Below are positions 8,516 through 16,665 of a DNA stretch of 32,914 nt, in pieces. Every line of letters begins with the position of its first letter. The first letter of the stretch is position 1. The translations under genes were made by a program, and so were the position numbers. The DNA is from Paracoccaceae bacterium (GTDB lineage: Bacteria; Pseudomonadota; Alphaproteobacteria; Rhodobacterales; Rhodobacteraceae): the NCBI GenBank assembly GCA_902633655.1, contig CACPHA010000019.1:1-32914 (forward strand). The letters run 5' to 3'. The notes beneath the pieces are model-generated. The model was given only the letters and a program-made list of their open reading frames with translations. It ran no database searches and was not told the origin of the DNA.

Positions 8516-9276
8516 GTTTACCGCGTACACCGTCCTTTGATTTAACTGGTAAGCGTGCCTTGGTAGCAGGGGCCTCTTCGGGGATAGGGCTTGGATGTGC
8601 AGCCGCTTTGGCAGAATACGGCGCCGAGGTCACTTTGGCGGCGCGTCGGGTTCATTTGCTGACAGATATTGTGGACAAATTGACCTCTGAGGGGCGCAAG
8701 GCGCAAATCTTACAACTGGATGTGACAGATATTGACGCCACAGCGGTAGCGGTTGCACAACAAGGGCCTTTCGATATTTTGGTTAATTCGGCCGGTCTGG
8801 CGCGGCACAGCAAAGCCAGCGAGACATCTCTGGATGATTTTAACGCCGTCTTAGATCTGAATATTCGCGGCGCTTATTTTTTAACTCAAGCTGTAGCCAA
8901 AGGGCTGCTTGCCGCCGGGCGGCCGGGTAGCTTGATCAACATATCAAGCCAGATGGCTCATGTGGGCGGCCTTGAACGCGCGGTTTATTGCGCCACCAAA
9001 CACGCGGTTGAGGGCTTTACCAAAGCTTTTGCGATTGAATGGGGCAAGGCCAAGATCCGCGTCAACACCATATGCCCTACCTTTATCCTAACGGATTTGA
9101 CAAAAGCCACCTTTGAGCAACCGCAAAAACGGGCTTGGATTGAAGACAAGATTAAACTGGGCCGCGTAGGAGAGGTCGAAGATATTATGGGCGCTGTGGC
9201 CTACCTTGCCTCTGATGCCTCGGCTTTAGTCACCGGAACGGCGCTCATGATTGACGGGGGGTGGACGGCAGAATGA
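8512..9276 (+). CDS. Short-chain dehydrogenase/reductase (SDR)
   Basis: This is a classical SDR oxidoreductase of 254 residues using NAD(H) or NADP(H). The Rossmann motif is AGASSGIG (19-26), the structural NSAG motif is at 92-95, and the catalytic triad is Ser146, Tyr159 and Lys163. The C-terminal VTGTALMIDGGW is the usual end of SDRs of the gluconate dehydrogenase/FabG-like group. It is coupled to genes on both sides by 4-bp overlaps. In context it probably oxidises or reduces a hydroxyl of the imported compound, before or after the HisD-like enzyme. An arginine-rich stretch AARR after beta-2 suggests NADP preference, which is only an inference. Confidence 0.93.
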   Translation: MSLPRTPSFDLTGKRALVAGASSGIGLGCAAALAEYGAEVTLAARRVHLLTDIVDKLTSEGRKAQILQLDVTDIDATAVAVAQQGPFDILVNSAGLARHSKASETSLDDFNAVLDLNIRGAYFLTQAVAKGLLAAGRPGSLINISSQMAHVGGLERAVYCATKHAVEGFTKAFAIEWGKAKIRVNTICPTFILTDLTKATFEQPQKRAWIEDKIKLGRVGEVEDIMGAVAYLASDASALVTGTALMIDGGWTAE

Positions 9277-10292
9277 GCAATGCGCGGATCACATCGGCCG
9301 AGGTTGCCAGACGCGCGGGCGTATCCCAATCGGCGGTAAGCCGTGTCTTTACTCCCGGCGCATCCGCATCAAAAACAACCATTGATCGAGTTAAGAAAGC
9401 TGCCACCGAGCTTGGCTATCGGCCTAATTCACTGGCTCGCGCAATGGTTTCGGGAAAAACCCGGATTATCGGTCTTATAGTGGCTTATCTAGAAAATCAG
9501 TTCTACCCCGAGGCGCTCGAACGGCTTTCAAACAGCCTGCAAGAAGAGGGCTATCATGTGCTGATATTTATGGCGACACAAACTGCTGGTGATATCGATG
9601 CTGTGGTCGAGGAAATCCTCGACTATCAGGTCGATGGCATCATTGCCGCTTCGGTCGCCTTATCATCCGAGCTGTCCGAGCGCTGCCACGCTGCCGGTGT
9701 TCCAATGGTTCTTTTCAACCGCTCGCAGGACTTTCCGACAATGTCGGCAGTAACATCGGATAACTTCGCCGGTGGCCGCAAAGTGGCGGAATTTCTAATT
9801 GCAGCAGGCCACAAAAAAATAGGATTTTGTGCCGGTTGGGAGGGCGCTTCAACCCAGCGAGACCGGGAAGCCGGTTTCTTGCAATCATTAAAGGACGCAG
9901 GCATTGACTTGCATTGCCGCGAGATTGGCAATTTCAAGATGGAAGAGGCCCGCGCGGCAACCTTGCGGATGTTTGCCTCGGATCCCCCCGATGCAATTTT
10001 TGTGGCCAACGACCATATGGCTATCGCAGTTATGGACACCCTTCGCTCAGAGTTGGGTCTGGATGTGCCCAAAGACGTCTCAGTGGTGGGCTACGACGAC
10101 GTGCCCGCAGCCGCATGGCCGGCCTTTAACCTGACCACTGTTCGCCAACCAGTCAACCGAATGGTGGCGGAAACGGTAGATATTTTACTGCAGCAAATAG
10201 CTAACACCAGCACTCAACCGCGCAAAATCAAAATTGACGGACCCTTGATTGTTCGCGGATCGGCTCGGGCACCGGAAGGATGGAGAAGATGA
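9273..10292 (+). CDS. LacI-family transcriptional regulator of the operon
   Basis: This 339-residue protein has an N-terminal helix-turn-helix (ITSAEVARRAGVSQSAVSRV) and hinge (YRPNSLARAMVSGKT). A periplasmic-binding-protein-like effector domain with GLIVAYLENQFYP and DVSVVGYDDVP follows. ATG at 9273 overlaps the SDR stop (ATGA) and is preferred over an ATG at 9261. Lying inside the operon, it would be autoregulated. Its likely targets are the two palindromes at 1077 and 1133. The effector is probably the imported compound or an early intermediate. Whether it represses or activates cannot be seen, although LacI repressors of catabolic operons are the norm. Confidence 0.93.
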   Translation: MSNARITSAEVARRAGVSQSAVSRVFTPGASASKTTIDRVKKAATELGYRPNSLARAMVSGKTRIIGLIVAYLENQFYPEALERLSNSLQEEGYHVLIFMATQTAGDIDAVVEEILDYQVDGIIAASVALSSELSERCHAAGVPMVLFNRSQDFPTMSAVTSDNFAGGRKVAEFLIAAGHKKIGFCAGWEGASTQRDREAGFLQSLKDAGIDLHCREIGNFKMEEARAATLRMFASDPPDAIFVANDHMAIAVMDTLRSELGLDVPKDVSVVGYDDVPAAAWPAFNLTTVRQPVNRMVAETVDILLQQIANTSTQPRKIKIDGPLIVRGSARAPEGWRR

Positions 10293-11257
10293 AAGGTTTT
10301 TCAGAGCAATGGAGCGATTTGCCTGACTACATTCTCGGCATAACCCAAGAAATATGGGAAGACCGCGGGATCGGGACATTAAACCATTATTACAGTGCCG
10401 ATATACCAATGCGCTTTCCAGAGGGCATTTCAATTGGTAATCAGCGCACCATCAACGGCACGCTTGCTACTTTGGCTGAGTTTCCTGACCGTCAGCTTAC
10501 TGGCGAGGATGTTATTTGGTCAGGCGATGCCGAAAACGGGTATTTGTCTTCTCACCGCTTGCTCACCATGGGCACCCATACGGGCGGCGGCTATTTCGGA
10601 CCACCAACTGGCAAACGCTTTGTCATCCGCGCCATCGCGGATTGTGCAGCAATCAATAATCAGATCAATGATGAGTGGTTGATCCGGGATACGGCCGGAC
10701 TGGTCAAACAGCTTGGTATGGACCCAAAGCAGTTTGCGCGAGATCTAATCGAACGCGAAGGGGGACTCGAGGCATGCCTGCAACCGTTCAGCCCCAAAAA
10801 TGATGTCACAGGGCCCTACAAAGGCCGTGGCAACGATAATGCATGGGGCGCCAAACTTGGAGATATACTCACGCGTATGATGGAGAAAGATTTTTCAGTC
10901 ATCCGCGCCGAATATGATCGCGCTGTGCATTGCGAGCACCCGGGTTCTACAACGGTTCATTCCTGGGCTAATACCGAAGCGCTTTGGATGGGACTTCGGG
11001 CCTCTTTTCCAACCTCCAAATTCAAAATCGAGCATCAGATCGGCCGCGAGGATCCACTGCTTTCACCACGCGCTGCCCTGCGTTGGAGCCTCAGCGGCAA
11101 ACATGACGGTTGGGGTATGTTTGGCCAGCCAACAGGCGCAGAGATTTATGTGATGGGCTTTACCCATTCCGAATTCGGCCCGCAAGGGCTGCGCCGTGAA
11201 TATACGCTGTTTGACCCTGTATCTATCTGGAAACAAATTTTCATTCACAACGGTTAA
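10289..11257 (+). CDS. Two-domain SnoaL/NTF2-like protein, divergent
   Basis: This is a 322-residue protein with two SnoaL-like halves. The first has MRFPEGISIGNQRTINGT, YFGPPTGKRFVIRAIADC and INDEWLIRDTAGLVKQLG. The second has IRAEYDRAVHCEHPGSTTVH, GMFGQPTGAEIYVMGFTHSE and LRREYTLFDPVSIWKQIF. It is more diverged than the paralogues at 1, 5591 and 7439, and the second half lacks the closing His of the D-x-x-H block. ATG at 10289 overlaps the LacI stop in ATGA; an ATG at 10280 is the alternative. It is probably another enzyme of the same pathway. No reaction can be assigned. Confidence 0.86.
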   Translation: MKGFSEQWSDLPDYILGITQEIWEDRGIGTLNHYYSADIPMRFPEGISIGNQRTINGTLATLAEFPDRQLTGEDVIWSGDAENGYLSSHRLLTMGTHTGGGYFGPPTGKRFVIRAIADCAAINNQINDEWLIRDTAGLVKQLGMDPKQFARDLIEREGGLEACLQPFSPKNDVTGPYKGRGNDNAWGAKLGDILTRMMEKDFSVIRAEYDRAVHCEHPGSTTVHSWANTEALWMGLRASFPTSKFKIEHQIGREDPLLSPRAALRWSLSGKHDGWGMFGQPTGAEIYVMGFTHSEFGPQGLRREYTLFDPVSIWKQIFIHNG

Positions 11258-11326
11258 CAAATGGTACCGACCGACACTTTCATAGCGAAATAGCCGCCAA
11301 GACAAAAATATGAAAAAGGGAACATA

Positions 11327-12292
11327 ATGACCCAAACAAAAATTGCACAGCGCATCGTCCGATATGGAGAGTTAAAGCCCTGCAAAACCGCATTTATCGA
11401 TGCCCATACCCCCGGGTCTGATCAAAAGGAAAACTTTACCATCATCGGCGGCGGCGTTTCGGAAAGCCCCGACCAGCATGTGCATATCCGCGATCAAATT
11501 GGATTTAATATCGGAGCAGCAGGTCAGCCGCCCAAGTGCCGCAATAGCCTTCATTCACATCGCACAGCAGAAGTGTTTTTCGTGCTCAAAGGCCGCTGGC
11601 GATTTTTTTGGGGGCGCTGGGGAACCGCCGGTGAGGTGATTGTCGAGGAAGGTGATATTTTCAATATACCAACAGGTATGTTTCGAGGGTTTGAAAATGT
11701 CGGTACCGATTATGGGATGATTATGGCCATCTTGGGCGGTGATGATGCAGGCGGCGGCGTCATCTGGGCACCGGAAGTTATTGAAGATGCGAACGATCAT
11801 GGTCTGGTTCTAGGAGAAAACGGAAAGCTTTATGACAGCAAAAAGAGACAGAGTTTGCCAGAAGGTATCCGCCCGATGCCCATGCTAACCAATGATGAAC
11901 TGTCAGATTTTCCAGAAGTGCCTGTTGAAAATGTCGTGCGCGACTATGTGGCCCGGTATTGGGATCTGATGGCATTAGGCCGAGATGCGCCTGCAAAAGT
12001 CATCGGCCATAATGCCATCTTGCGCGACCGGCCCGGTTTTGAAGTTGACTTTCTCACCCGAGGGTCCGAGCCACGACAGATGACAACCCCAGACAAGCCA
12101 ACGGTTTTGATGCCTGTACGTGGACACTGGTCGATTGGCTGGCAAGGTGGTGAGGCAACTCTAAACCCCGGTGATACATGTTTGCTGCATGCCAGCGAAG
12201 CATATGCGCTCACACCCACCATGACTGGTGAAGCGAGCCTTTATCGGATCACCGCCACCAATGATTATCCGGGGGCCACCTGGACCGGCTAA
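11327..12292 (+). CDS. Bicupin-domain protein
   Basis: This 321-residue cytoplasmic protein carries two cupin barrels. The first (about 55-150) contains the metal-binding HSHRTAEVFFVLKGRW, with His76, His78 and Glu82 as ligands; the later His is replaced around IPTGMFRGFENVG. The second (about 225-315) has the fold signature PTVLMPVRGHWSIGW and LNPGDTCLLHA but no H-x-H pair, so it is probably structural. Bicupins include dioxygenases, isomerases and sugar-modifying enzymes; there is no basis for choosing. AAAGGGAA precedes the ATG. It lies 69 bp downstream of the SnoaL gene in the same orientation. Confidence 0.87.
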   Translation: MTQTKIAQRIVRYGELKPCKTAFIDAHTPGSDQKENFTIIGGGVSESPDQHVHIRDQIGFNIGAAGQPPKCRNSLHSHRTAEVFFVLKGRWRFFWGRWGTAGEVIVEEGDIFNIPTGMFRGFENVGTDYGMIMAILGGDDAGGGVIWAPEVIEDANDHGLVLGENGKLYDSKKRQSLPEGIRPMPMLTNDELSDFPEVPVENVVRDYVARYWDLMALGRDAPAKVIGHNAILRDRPGFEVDFLTRGSEPRQMTTPDKPTVLMPVRGHWSIGWQGGEATLNPGDTCLLHASEAYALTPTMTGEASLYRITATNDYPGATWTG

Positions 12293-12294
12293 AT

Positions 12295-12344
12295 GGCGTT
12301 AAAAAAGGCAAGCCGCTATGAGATACGGCGAAAAGGTTAACGCC
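12295..12344 (+). promoter_or_regulatory. Nested stem-loop in the leader of the MetE-like gene
   Basis: GGCGTTAA (12295-12302) is the exact reverse complement of TTAACGCC (12337-12344). Inside it lies GCCG...CGGC, giving a two-tier hairpin immediately after the bicupin stop. It occupies the start of a 125-bp gap before the MetE-like gene. It could be a mild terminator, a processing site or a regulatory leader. It matches no riboswitch consensus I recognise. Confidence 0.5.
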
Positions 12345-12417
12345 AAGACGCCCAAAACCGAACCGAGGCAATAAAGACGCAATGCCAACGTAATACCGAA
12401 CGGAAGGAAAGAGCAAA

Positions 12418-13551
12418 ATGAGCAAAACCTTGACAACCCACGTAGGCTCGCTGCCACGCAGCCAAGAAGTGGTGGATTTCATCTTTGCACGTGAGCGTGA
12501 AGAACCCTTTGATCAGGCCGAGTTCGATGCCTGCATGACGCGGTCGGTTTCGGAAACCGTTGGCAAACAGCTGGCTGCGGGCATTGATATTGTCAGCGAT
12601 GGTGAAACCTCAAAAATTTCCTATGCAACCTATGTGAAAGACCGCTACAGCGGCTTTTCGGGTGACAGCCCCCGCAATGCGCCGGCTGACTTGAAAATGT
12701 TTCCCGGATTTTTGCAGCGTCTGGCCGATGATGGCGGCACACCGCAATACGCCCGCCCAATGTGCACCGGCGAGATCCGGTCAAAAGGGCATAATGATTT
12801 ATTAAAGGATATCAATAACTTAAATTTATCCATGGCAGACCATGGCGCCCAGCGTGGGTTTATGAATGCTGCCTCGCCAGGCGTAATATCTCTATTTTTA
12901 CAAAACGATTTCTACCCCAACCGCGAGGCTTATCTTGCAGCTCTGGCTGAAGTGATGAAGGCTGAATATGAAACCATTATAGGCGCTGGCCTTGACCTAC
13001 AACTTGATTGCCCGGATTTGGCTTTATCACGTCATATGTTGTTTACCGATCTCAGCGATGAAGCTTTTGTCAAGGTTGCAAATCTGCATGTTGAGGCACT
13101 GAACCATGCGCTTGAAAATGTTCCCCAAGACCGCGTGCGCGTTCATATTTGCTGGGGGAATTATGAAGGGCCGCACTGCTGTGATATTTCTATGGACGAA
13201 GTGTTCTCGACACTGATGTCAACAAAATCGCGGTTTGTTTTGTTTGAAACCTCTAACCCCCGCCACGCCCATGAATGGTCTGTTTTTCAAGCGCGCAAAT
13301 CCGAAATACCCGATGATAAAATCCTTGTCCCCGGAGTAGTAGATACCACAACGAATTTTGTGGAACATCCCGAATTAGTCGCCCAACGCATTGAAAAATT
13401 TACTAATATCGTTGGCACTGAACGAGTGATCGCCGGAAGCGACTGCGGATTTGGAACCTTTGCCGGATTTGGCGCTGTTGATCCTGATATTGCTTTTGCA
13501 AAACTGGCCGCTCTTGCAGACGGCGCCAAAATTGCAACGGAGCGCGCTTGA
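12418..13551 (+). CDS. Cobalamin-independent methionine synthase (MetE C-terminal)-family protein
   Basis: This 377-residue protein is a one-barrel member of the UROD/MetE-like zinc methyl- or alkyltransferases. The N-terminus TTHVGSLPRS is diagnostic. The zinc ligands of MetE are conserved: His243 and Cys245 (VHICWGNYEG), Glu277 (LFETSNPRHAHEW) and Cys343 (IAGSDCGFG). It is half the length of true MetE, which has a duplicated N-terminal domain. Relatives include the epoxyalkane:coenzyme M transferase type and many uncharacterised catabolic proteins. In this operon it more likely transfers a methyl or other group from or to a pathway intermediate thiol than makes methionine. AAGGAAAGAG lies upstream of the ATG. 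Confidence 0.9.
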   Translation: MSKTLTTHVGSLPRSQEVVDFIFAREREEPFDQAEFDACMTRSVSETVGKQLAAGIDIVSDGETSKISYATYVKDRYSGFSGDSPRNAPADLKMFPGFLQRLADDGGTPQYARPMCTGEIRSKGHNDLLKDINNLNLSMADHGAQRGFMNAASPGVISLFLQNDFYPNREAYLAALAEVMKAEYETIIGAGLDLQLDCPDLALSRHMLFTDLSDEAFVKVANLHVEALNHALENVPQDRVRVHICWGNYEGPHCCDISMDEVFSTLMSTKSRFVLFETSNPRHAHEWSVFQARKSEIPDDKILVPGVVDTTTNFVEHPELVAQRIEKFTNIVGTERVIAGSDCGFGTFAGFGAVDPDIAFAKLAALADGAKIATERA

Positions 13552-14171
13552 CACCATTACTACTTCTTCCCGGAATGATGTGCGACGCACGCTTATTTGC
13601 GCCGCAGATCGTATTTTTTTCCCGAACCAGGCCGGTGATGGTAGGATTTATTGGCGGACATAGCTTAATAGAAGCCTTGGCAGGTGATGTTCTGGCCCAA
13701 GCACCTGAGCGGGTGTGCAAGCTGGCCTAAATGGACACCAATCCCCTTGCCGAATTGCAAGCCGTCAAATTGCGCGGAGCAGCCCAAATAAAGGCTGCCA
13801 GTTCCGGGGCTTTATCACAAGTGATGCGCGATGAAATGAAACCTAATTACTTGGCGAAAAACCCACAAAAGACCAACCTGCCTGAGTTATGCACGGAGAT
13901 GGCGTTGGACTTGGGACCCGATGTTTTTGTTAATCAATCCATTGCATTACGCGATCGGGCGGATCAAAAAAGCATCTTGCAAGGTTTTAAAGGAGATGCG
14001 TTAGTTCTCTGCGGTCGGCATGATAAGCTATGCCCTGTTGAGCGTCATGAACTCATGCATCAATTGGTGCCAAATAGTCACCTTGTGATTATTGAAAATG
14101 CTGGACATTTGCCCAGTTTAGAGCAACCCAAAGAGACTACATCTGCACTTGCAGACTGGCTGGAGATATAG
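13548..14171 (+). pseudogene. Broken alpha/beta hydrolase
   Basis: The reading frame starts at TTG 13548, overlapping the preceding stop in TTGA, with PLLLLPGMMCDARLF, a typical hydrolase N-terminus (lid/oxyanion side). It reaches VLAQAPERVCKLA and then a TAA at 13728-13730. It continues in the same frame as MDTNPLAELQAVKLRG through CGRHDKLCPVERHELMHQL and ENAGHLPSLEQ, where the Asp and His of a triad are present. The nucleophile elbow (G-x-S-x-G) that should lie between is absent. So the gene has an in-frame internal deletion removing the catalytic Ser and a nonsense codon. It is non-functional as a hydrolase. Confidence 0.85.
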
Positions 14172-14173
14172 AC

Positions 14174-14750
14174 ATGACACCTGCCATTTTAAGCTTACTG
14201 CGGGGAGTAGATACGCCAACCATTTGCAACGCGATTGAGGTAGCGCAAGGCCAAAGGAGATTTAATGCCTTTACCCGTGGAACAATGCTGTACTCTGCGC
14301 CCCAAGAGTCGGCAATTATTGGCTATGCTCGTACAGCTAAAATTGCAGCCATCACACGGCCGATTGACCCACCAGAGACCATCAAAGCGCAGAATGGACT
14401 ATTATAAGTATATGTCGGAGGCAGCATTACCCGCCATTGCAGTGATTGAGGACATGGATTACCCCGACTGTATTGGGGCCTATTGCGGTCAGATTAACAC
14501 GACAATTCATAAGGGCTTTGGCCTGTCCGGTGCCCTGACCAACGGAGTAATGCGCGATTTGGGGGATTTGCTTCATGCCGATTAAAATGGCGCTTTGGTT
14601 ATCCCACTAGATGTGATTGATACACTTGAAGCCGCAATAGAAAAATTGGTGTCCACAGAGCGGATAGTTTTGGATGCTGCCCGAAAGAAGAGCTTTAACT
14701 TTGTCACATTTCAAAAAGTTTGGAATGAGTTTGAACACTCTAGAACTTAA
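14174..14750 (+). pseudogene. Broken RraA-like aldolase/demethylmenaquinone methyltransferase-family gene
   Basis: Reading from ATG 14174, LLRGVDTPTICNAIEVAQG is the typical N-terminus of RraA-like (HMG/CHA-aldolase-related) proteins. Around 14380-14400 the frame shifts by one base. In the new frame the text continues LPAIAVIEDMD, GAYCGQINTTIHKGFGLSGA and TNGVMRDLGDLLHAD, followed by TAA at 14583-14585. It then resumes in frame as NGALVIPLDVIDTLEAAIEK to the final stop at 14750. Between MRDLGD and LLHAD about 40 family residues are missing, so there is also an internal deletion. Frameshift, deletion and nonsense together make it a pseudogene. It is the last gene of the catabolic operon. Confidence 0.85.
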
Positions 14751-15114
14751 ATGAACCTGCTAAAAATTTTTAGAAAGCAAAAAGAGGTTCTATAAAGTGG
14801 GCACGTTTATACCTAGATTGCCAAAATTTGCTGAAATCGGTTGCTGACTGTAGTGAATTCACGCCCACGGATCGCTCTTTAAAATTCATTATAAAGTGAT
14901 AGGCTAGAGGCAAATTATTCTAATTCGTTACACCAAAATAATCGTCATATTCTTGCATGTTAGTTCACCTATTTTAAGTCGACTGATTTCCTCTTTGATC
15001 CCTTCTGTGAGGATAGGCCAAGAATTCTTTACTTCAAGCCAGCAACGATAACGGTGAGAACAAATGCTGCCCACCCGTTGAGAACGCGTTAGATCGACTT
15101 AGTTCGTTTAATAA
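14751..15114. other. Intergenic gap after the catabolic operon
   Basis: No convincing gene is seen. A perfect 14-bp AT palindrome (CTAAAAATTTTTAG, 14760-14773) lies just after the pseudogene stop; it has no GC stem, so it is a poor terminator. The rest is AT-rich and presumably holds the photolyase promoter, which I could not place. Confidence 0.5.
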
Positions 15115-16665
15115 ATGTATTATTTTTGGAAAAGCCAGTTGCAAATCGTTTGGTTTAAAAGAGATCTCAGAGTGCATGATCATCGCCCCCTTAACAAAGC
15201 GGTATCGCATGGTGATGTGTTGCCTCTTTATGTGGCTGAGCCTGCGCTTTGGAGGCAGCCCGACATGTCCGGGCGGCAATGGGCATTCATAGCGGAAGCG
15301 TTGCAAGATTTGCGCGATGATTTGACGGCGTGCGGCCAGCCACTGGTTGTCAGAACAGGCAACATGGTGCAGGTGCTTGCAGCGCTTTCAAGGCATGCCC
15401 AGATCGATGGGATCTGGTCCCATGAAGAGACTGGTAATGACTGGACGTTCAAGCGCGATCAGCAAGTTTTAGCGTGGTGTCGCGCGCAGGGTATCCGGTG
15501 GACTGAAATCAGAAATCACGGTGTTCAGCGGCGGCTGTCTTCGCGCAATGGGTGGGCCGGGAATTGGGATTCGTTCATGGCCGAGACGCTGACACCCGCA
15601 CCGACTTTAAAGCCGATTGAAATAGACATTGGGCGTATCCCCAACGCGCGCGATCTGGGGCTTGAAGCTGACCTTTGTTACTTGCGTCAAATCGGTGGAC
15701 GTCAAAAAGGTTTAGACCTTTTGGACAGTTTCCTTAAGGAACGCGGCGAACAGTATAGCAGCGCCATGTCTTCTCCTATTTCGGGTGAACGGGCCTGTTC
15801 GCGCCTATCACCGCATTTGGCTTGGGGCACGGTATCGATGCGTGAATCAGCGCAACGCACCTGGGACCAGCAGCGTGCTATAAAGGTAAATTCTGGGATA
15901 GGAAACGCGGCTTGGCGGGCATCTTTGAAATCCTTCAATGGCAGGCTGCATTGGCACTGCCATTTCATACAAAAGCTAGAGGACGAGCCGCGTCTAGAGT
16001 TACAGAACATTCATCGAAAATACGATGGCATTCGCCCATCAGCACCAGATCAAGAACTGCTTGCGGCCTGGGCGAATGGCGAGACCGGCTTGCCGTTTGT
16101 TGATGCTTGCATGCGGTATCTACGGGCAACAGGGTGGTTGAATTTCCGGATGCGTTCAATGGTTATGGCGACTGCCAGCTATCACCTATGGCTGGATTGG
16201 CGTGCGCCCGGGTTGCAACTTGCGCAGTACTTCACCGACTACGAGCCCGGCATCCACTGGAGCCAGGTGCAAATGCAATCAGGAACTACAGGGATTAATA
16301 CAATTCGGATATATAACCCTGTCAAGCAGGGTTACGATCAGGATCCTACGGGTGCTTTTACCCGAAAATGGGTGCCCGAGCTGGCAGAAATTCCAGATAA
16401 ATTTCTCCACGAGCCGTGGCACGCTGAAAATGCGCGCGATGTGCTGGGCAAGACCTACCCTGAACGGGTAGTTGATCATCTTGCGGCCGCCAAAGAGGCG
16501 CGAGAGCGCATCTGGGCCGTACGACGTAGTGCCGATTTCCGGACGGAGGCCTCTGCCGTTGTTGCCAAGCACGCAAGTCGCAAGGGCACAGCGCGTAAAA
16601 GAACGCGGCTGACGAGGAAATATATGCCGGACCAGATGACTTTACCCTTTGGAGACCACTCATGA
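15115..16665 (+). CDS. Photolyase/cryptochrome-family protein
   Basis: This is a flavoprotein of up to 516 residues, presumably repairing UV photoproducts in DNA or sensing blue light. The N-terminal alpha/beta domain begins IVWFKRDLRVHDHRPL. The helical FAD-binding domain includes ERACSRLSPHLAWGTVSMRE, WHCHFIQKLEDEP, GLPFVDACMRYLRATGWLNF and NPVKQGYDQDPTGAF, followed by RKWVPEL. The C-terminal 50 residues are basic. An in-frame TTG at 15139 with GGAAAAG upstream is a possible alternative start and would match the usual family N-terminus better. Substrate class (CPD or 6-4) cannot be decided. The stop overlaps the DUF2256 start by ATGA; this gene pair is common in proteobacteria. Confidence 0.95.
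   Translation: MYYFWKSQLQIVWFKRDLRVHDHRPLNKAVSHGDVLPLYVAEPALWRQPDMSGRQWAFIAEALQDLRDDLTACGQPLVVRTGNMVQVLAALSRHAQIDGIWSHEETGNDWTFKRDQQVLAWCRAQGIRWTEIRNHGVQRRLSSRNGWAGNWDSFMAETLTPAPTLKPIEIDIGRIPNARDLGLEADLCYLRQIGGRQKGLDLLDSFLKERGEQYSSAMSSPISGERACSRLSPHLAWGTVSMRESAQRTWDQQRAIKVNSGIGNAAWRASLKSFNGRLHWHCHFIQKLEDEPRLELQNIHRKYDGIRPSAPDQELLAAWANGETGLPFVDACMRYLRATGWLNFRMRSMVMATASYHLWLDWRAPGLQLAQYFTDYEPGIHWSQVQMQSGTTGINTIRIYNPVKQGYDQDPTGAFTRKWVPELAEIPDKFLHEPWHAENARDVLGKTYPERVVDHLAAAKEARERIWAVRRSADFRTEASAVVAKHASRKGTARKRTRLTRKYMPDQMTLPFGDHS

Noticed and set aside
1-11257. SnoaL genes as a polyketide biosynthesis cluster
   Set aside because: There are no polyketide synthase, acyl carrier protein or tailoring genes. 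Importer and LacI regulator indicate uptake and breakdown.
12318-12374. 18-codon ORF in the leader of the MetE-like gene as a real gene
   Set aside because: There is no clear ribosome binding site and no recognisable product. It overlaps the hairpin and is kept only as a remark under the leader finding.
12293-12417. SAM or cobalamin riboswitch before the MetE-like gene
   Set aside because: The hairpin pattern does not match any SAM, SAH or cobalamin riboswitch consensus that I can recall.
14760-14773. Perfect AT palindrome as the operon terminator
   Set aside because: The stem has no GC core and only one GC pair at its base, so it would be very weak. It is mentioned in the gap entry only.
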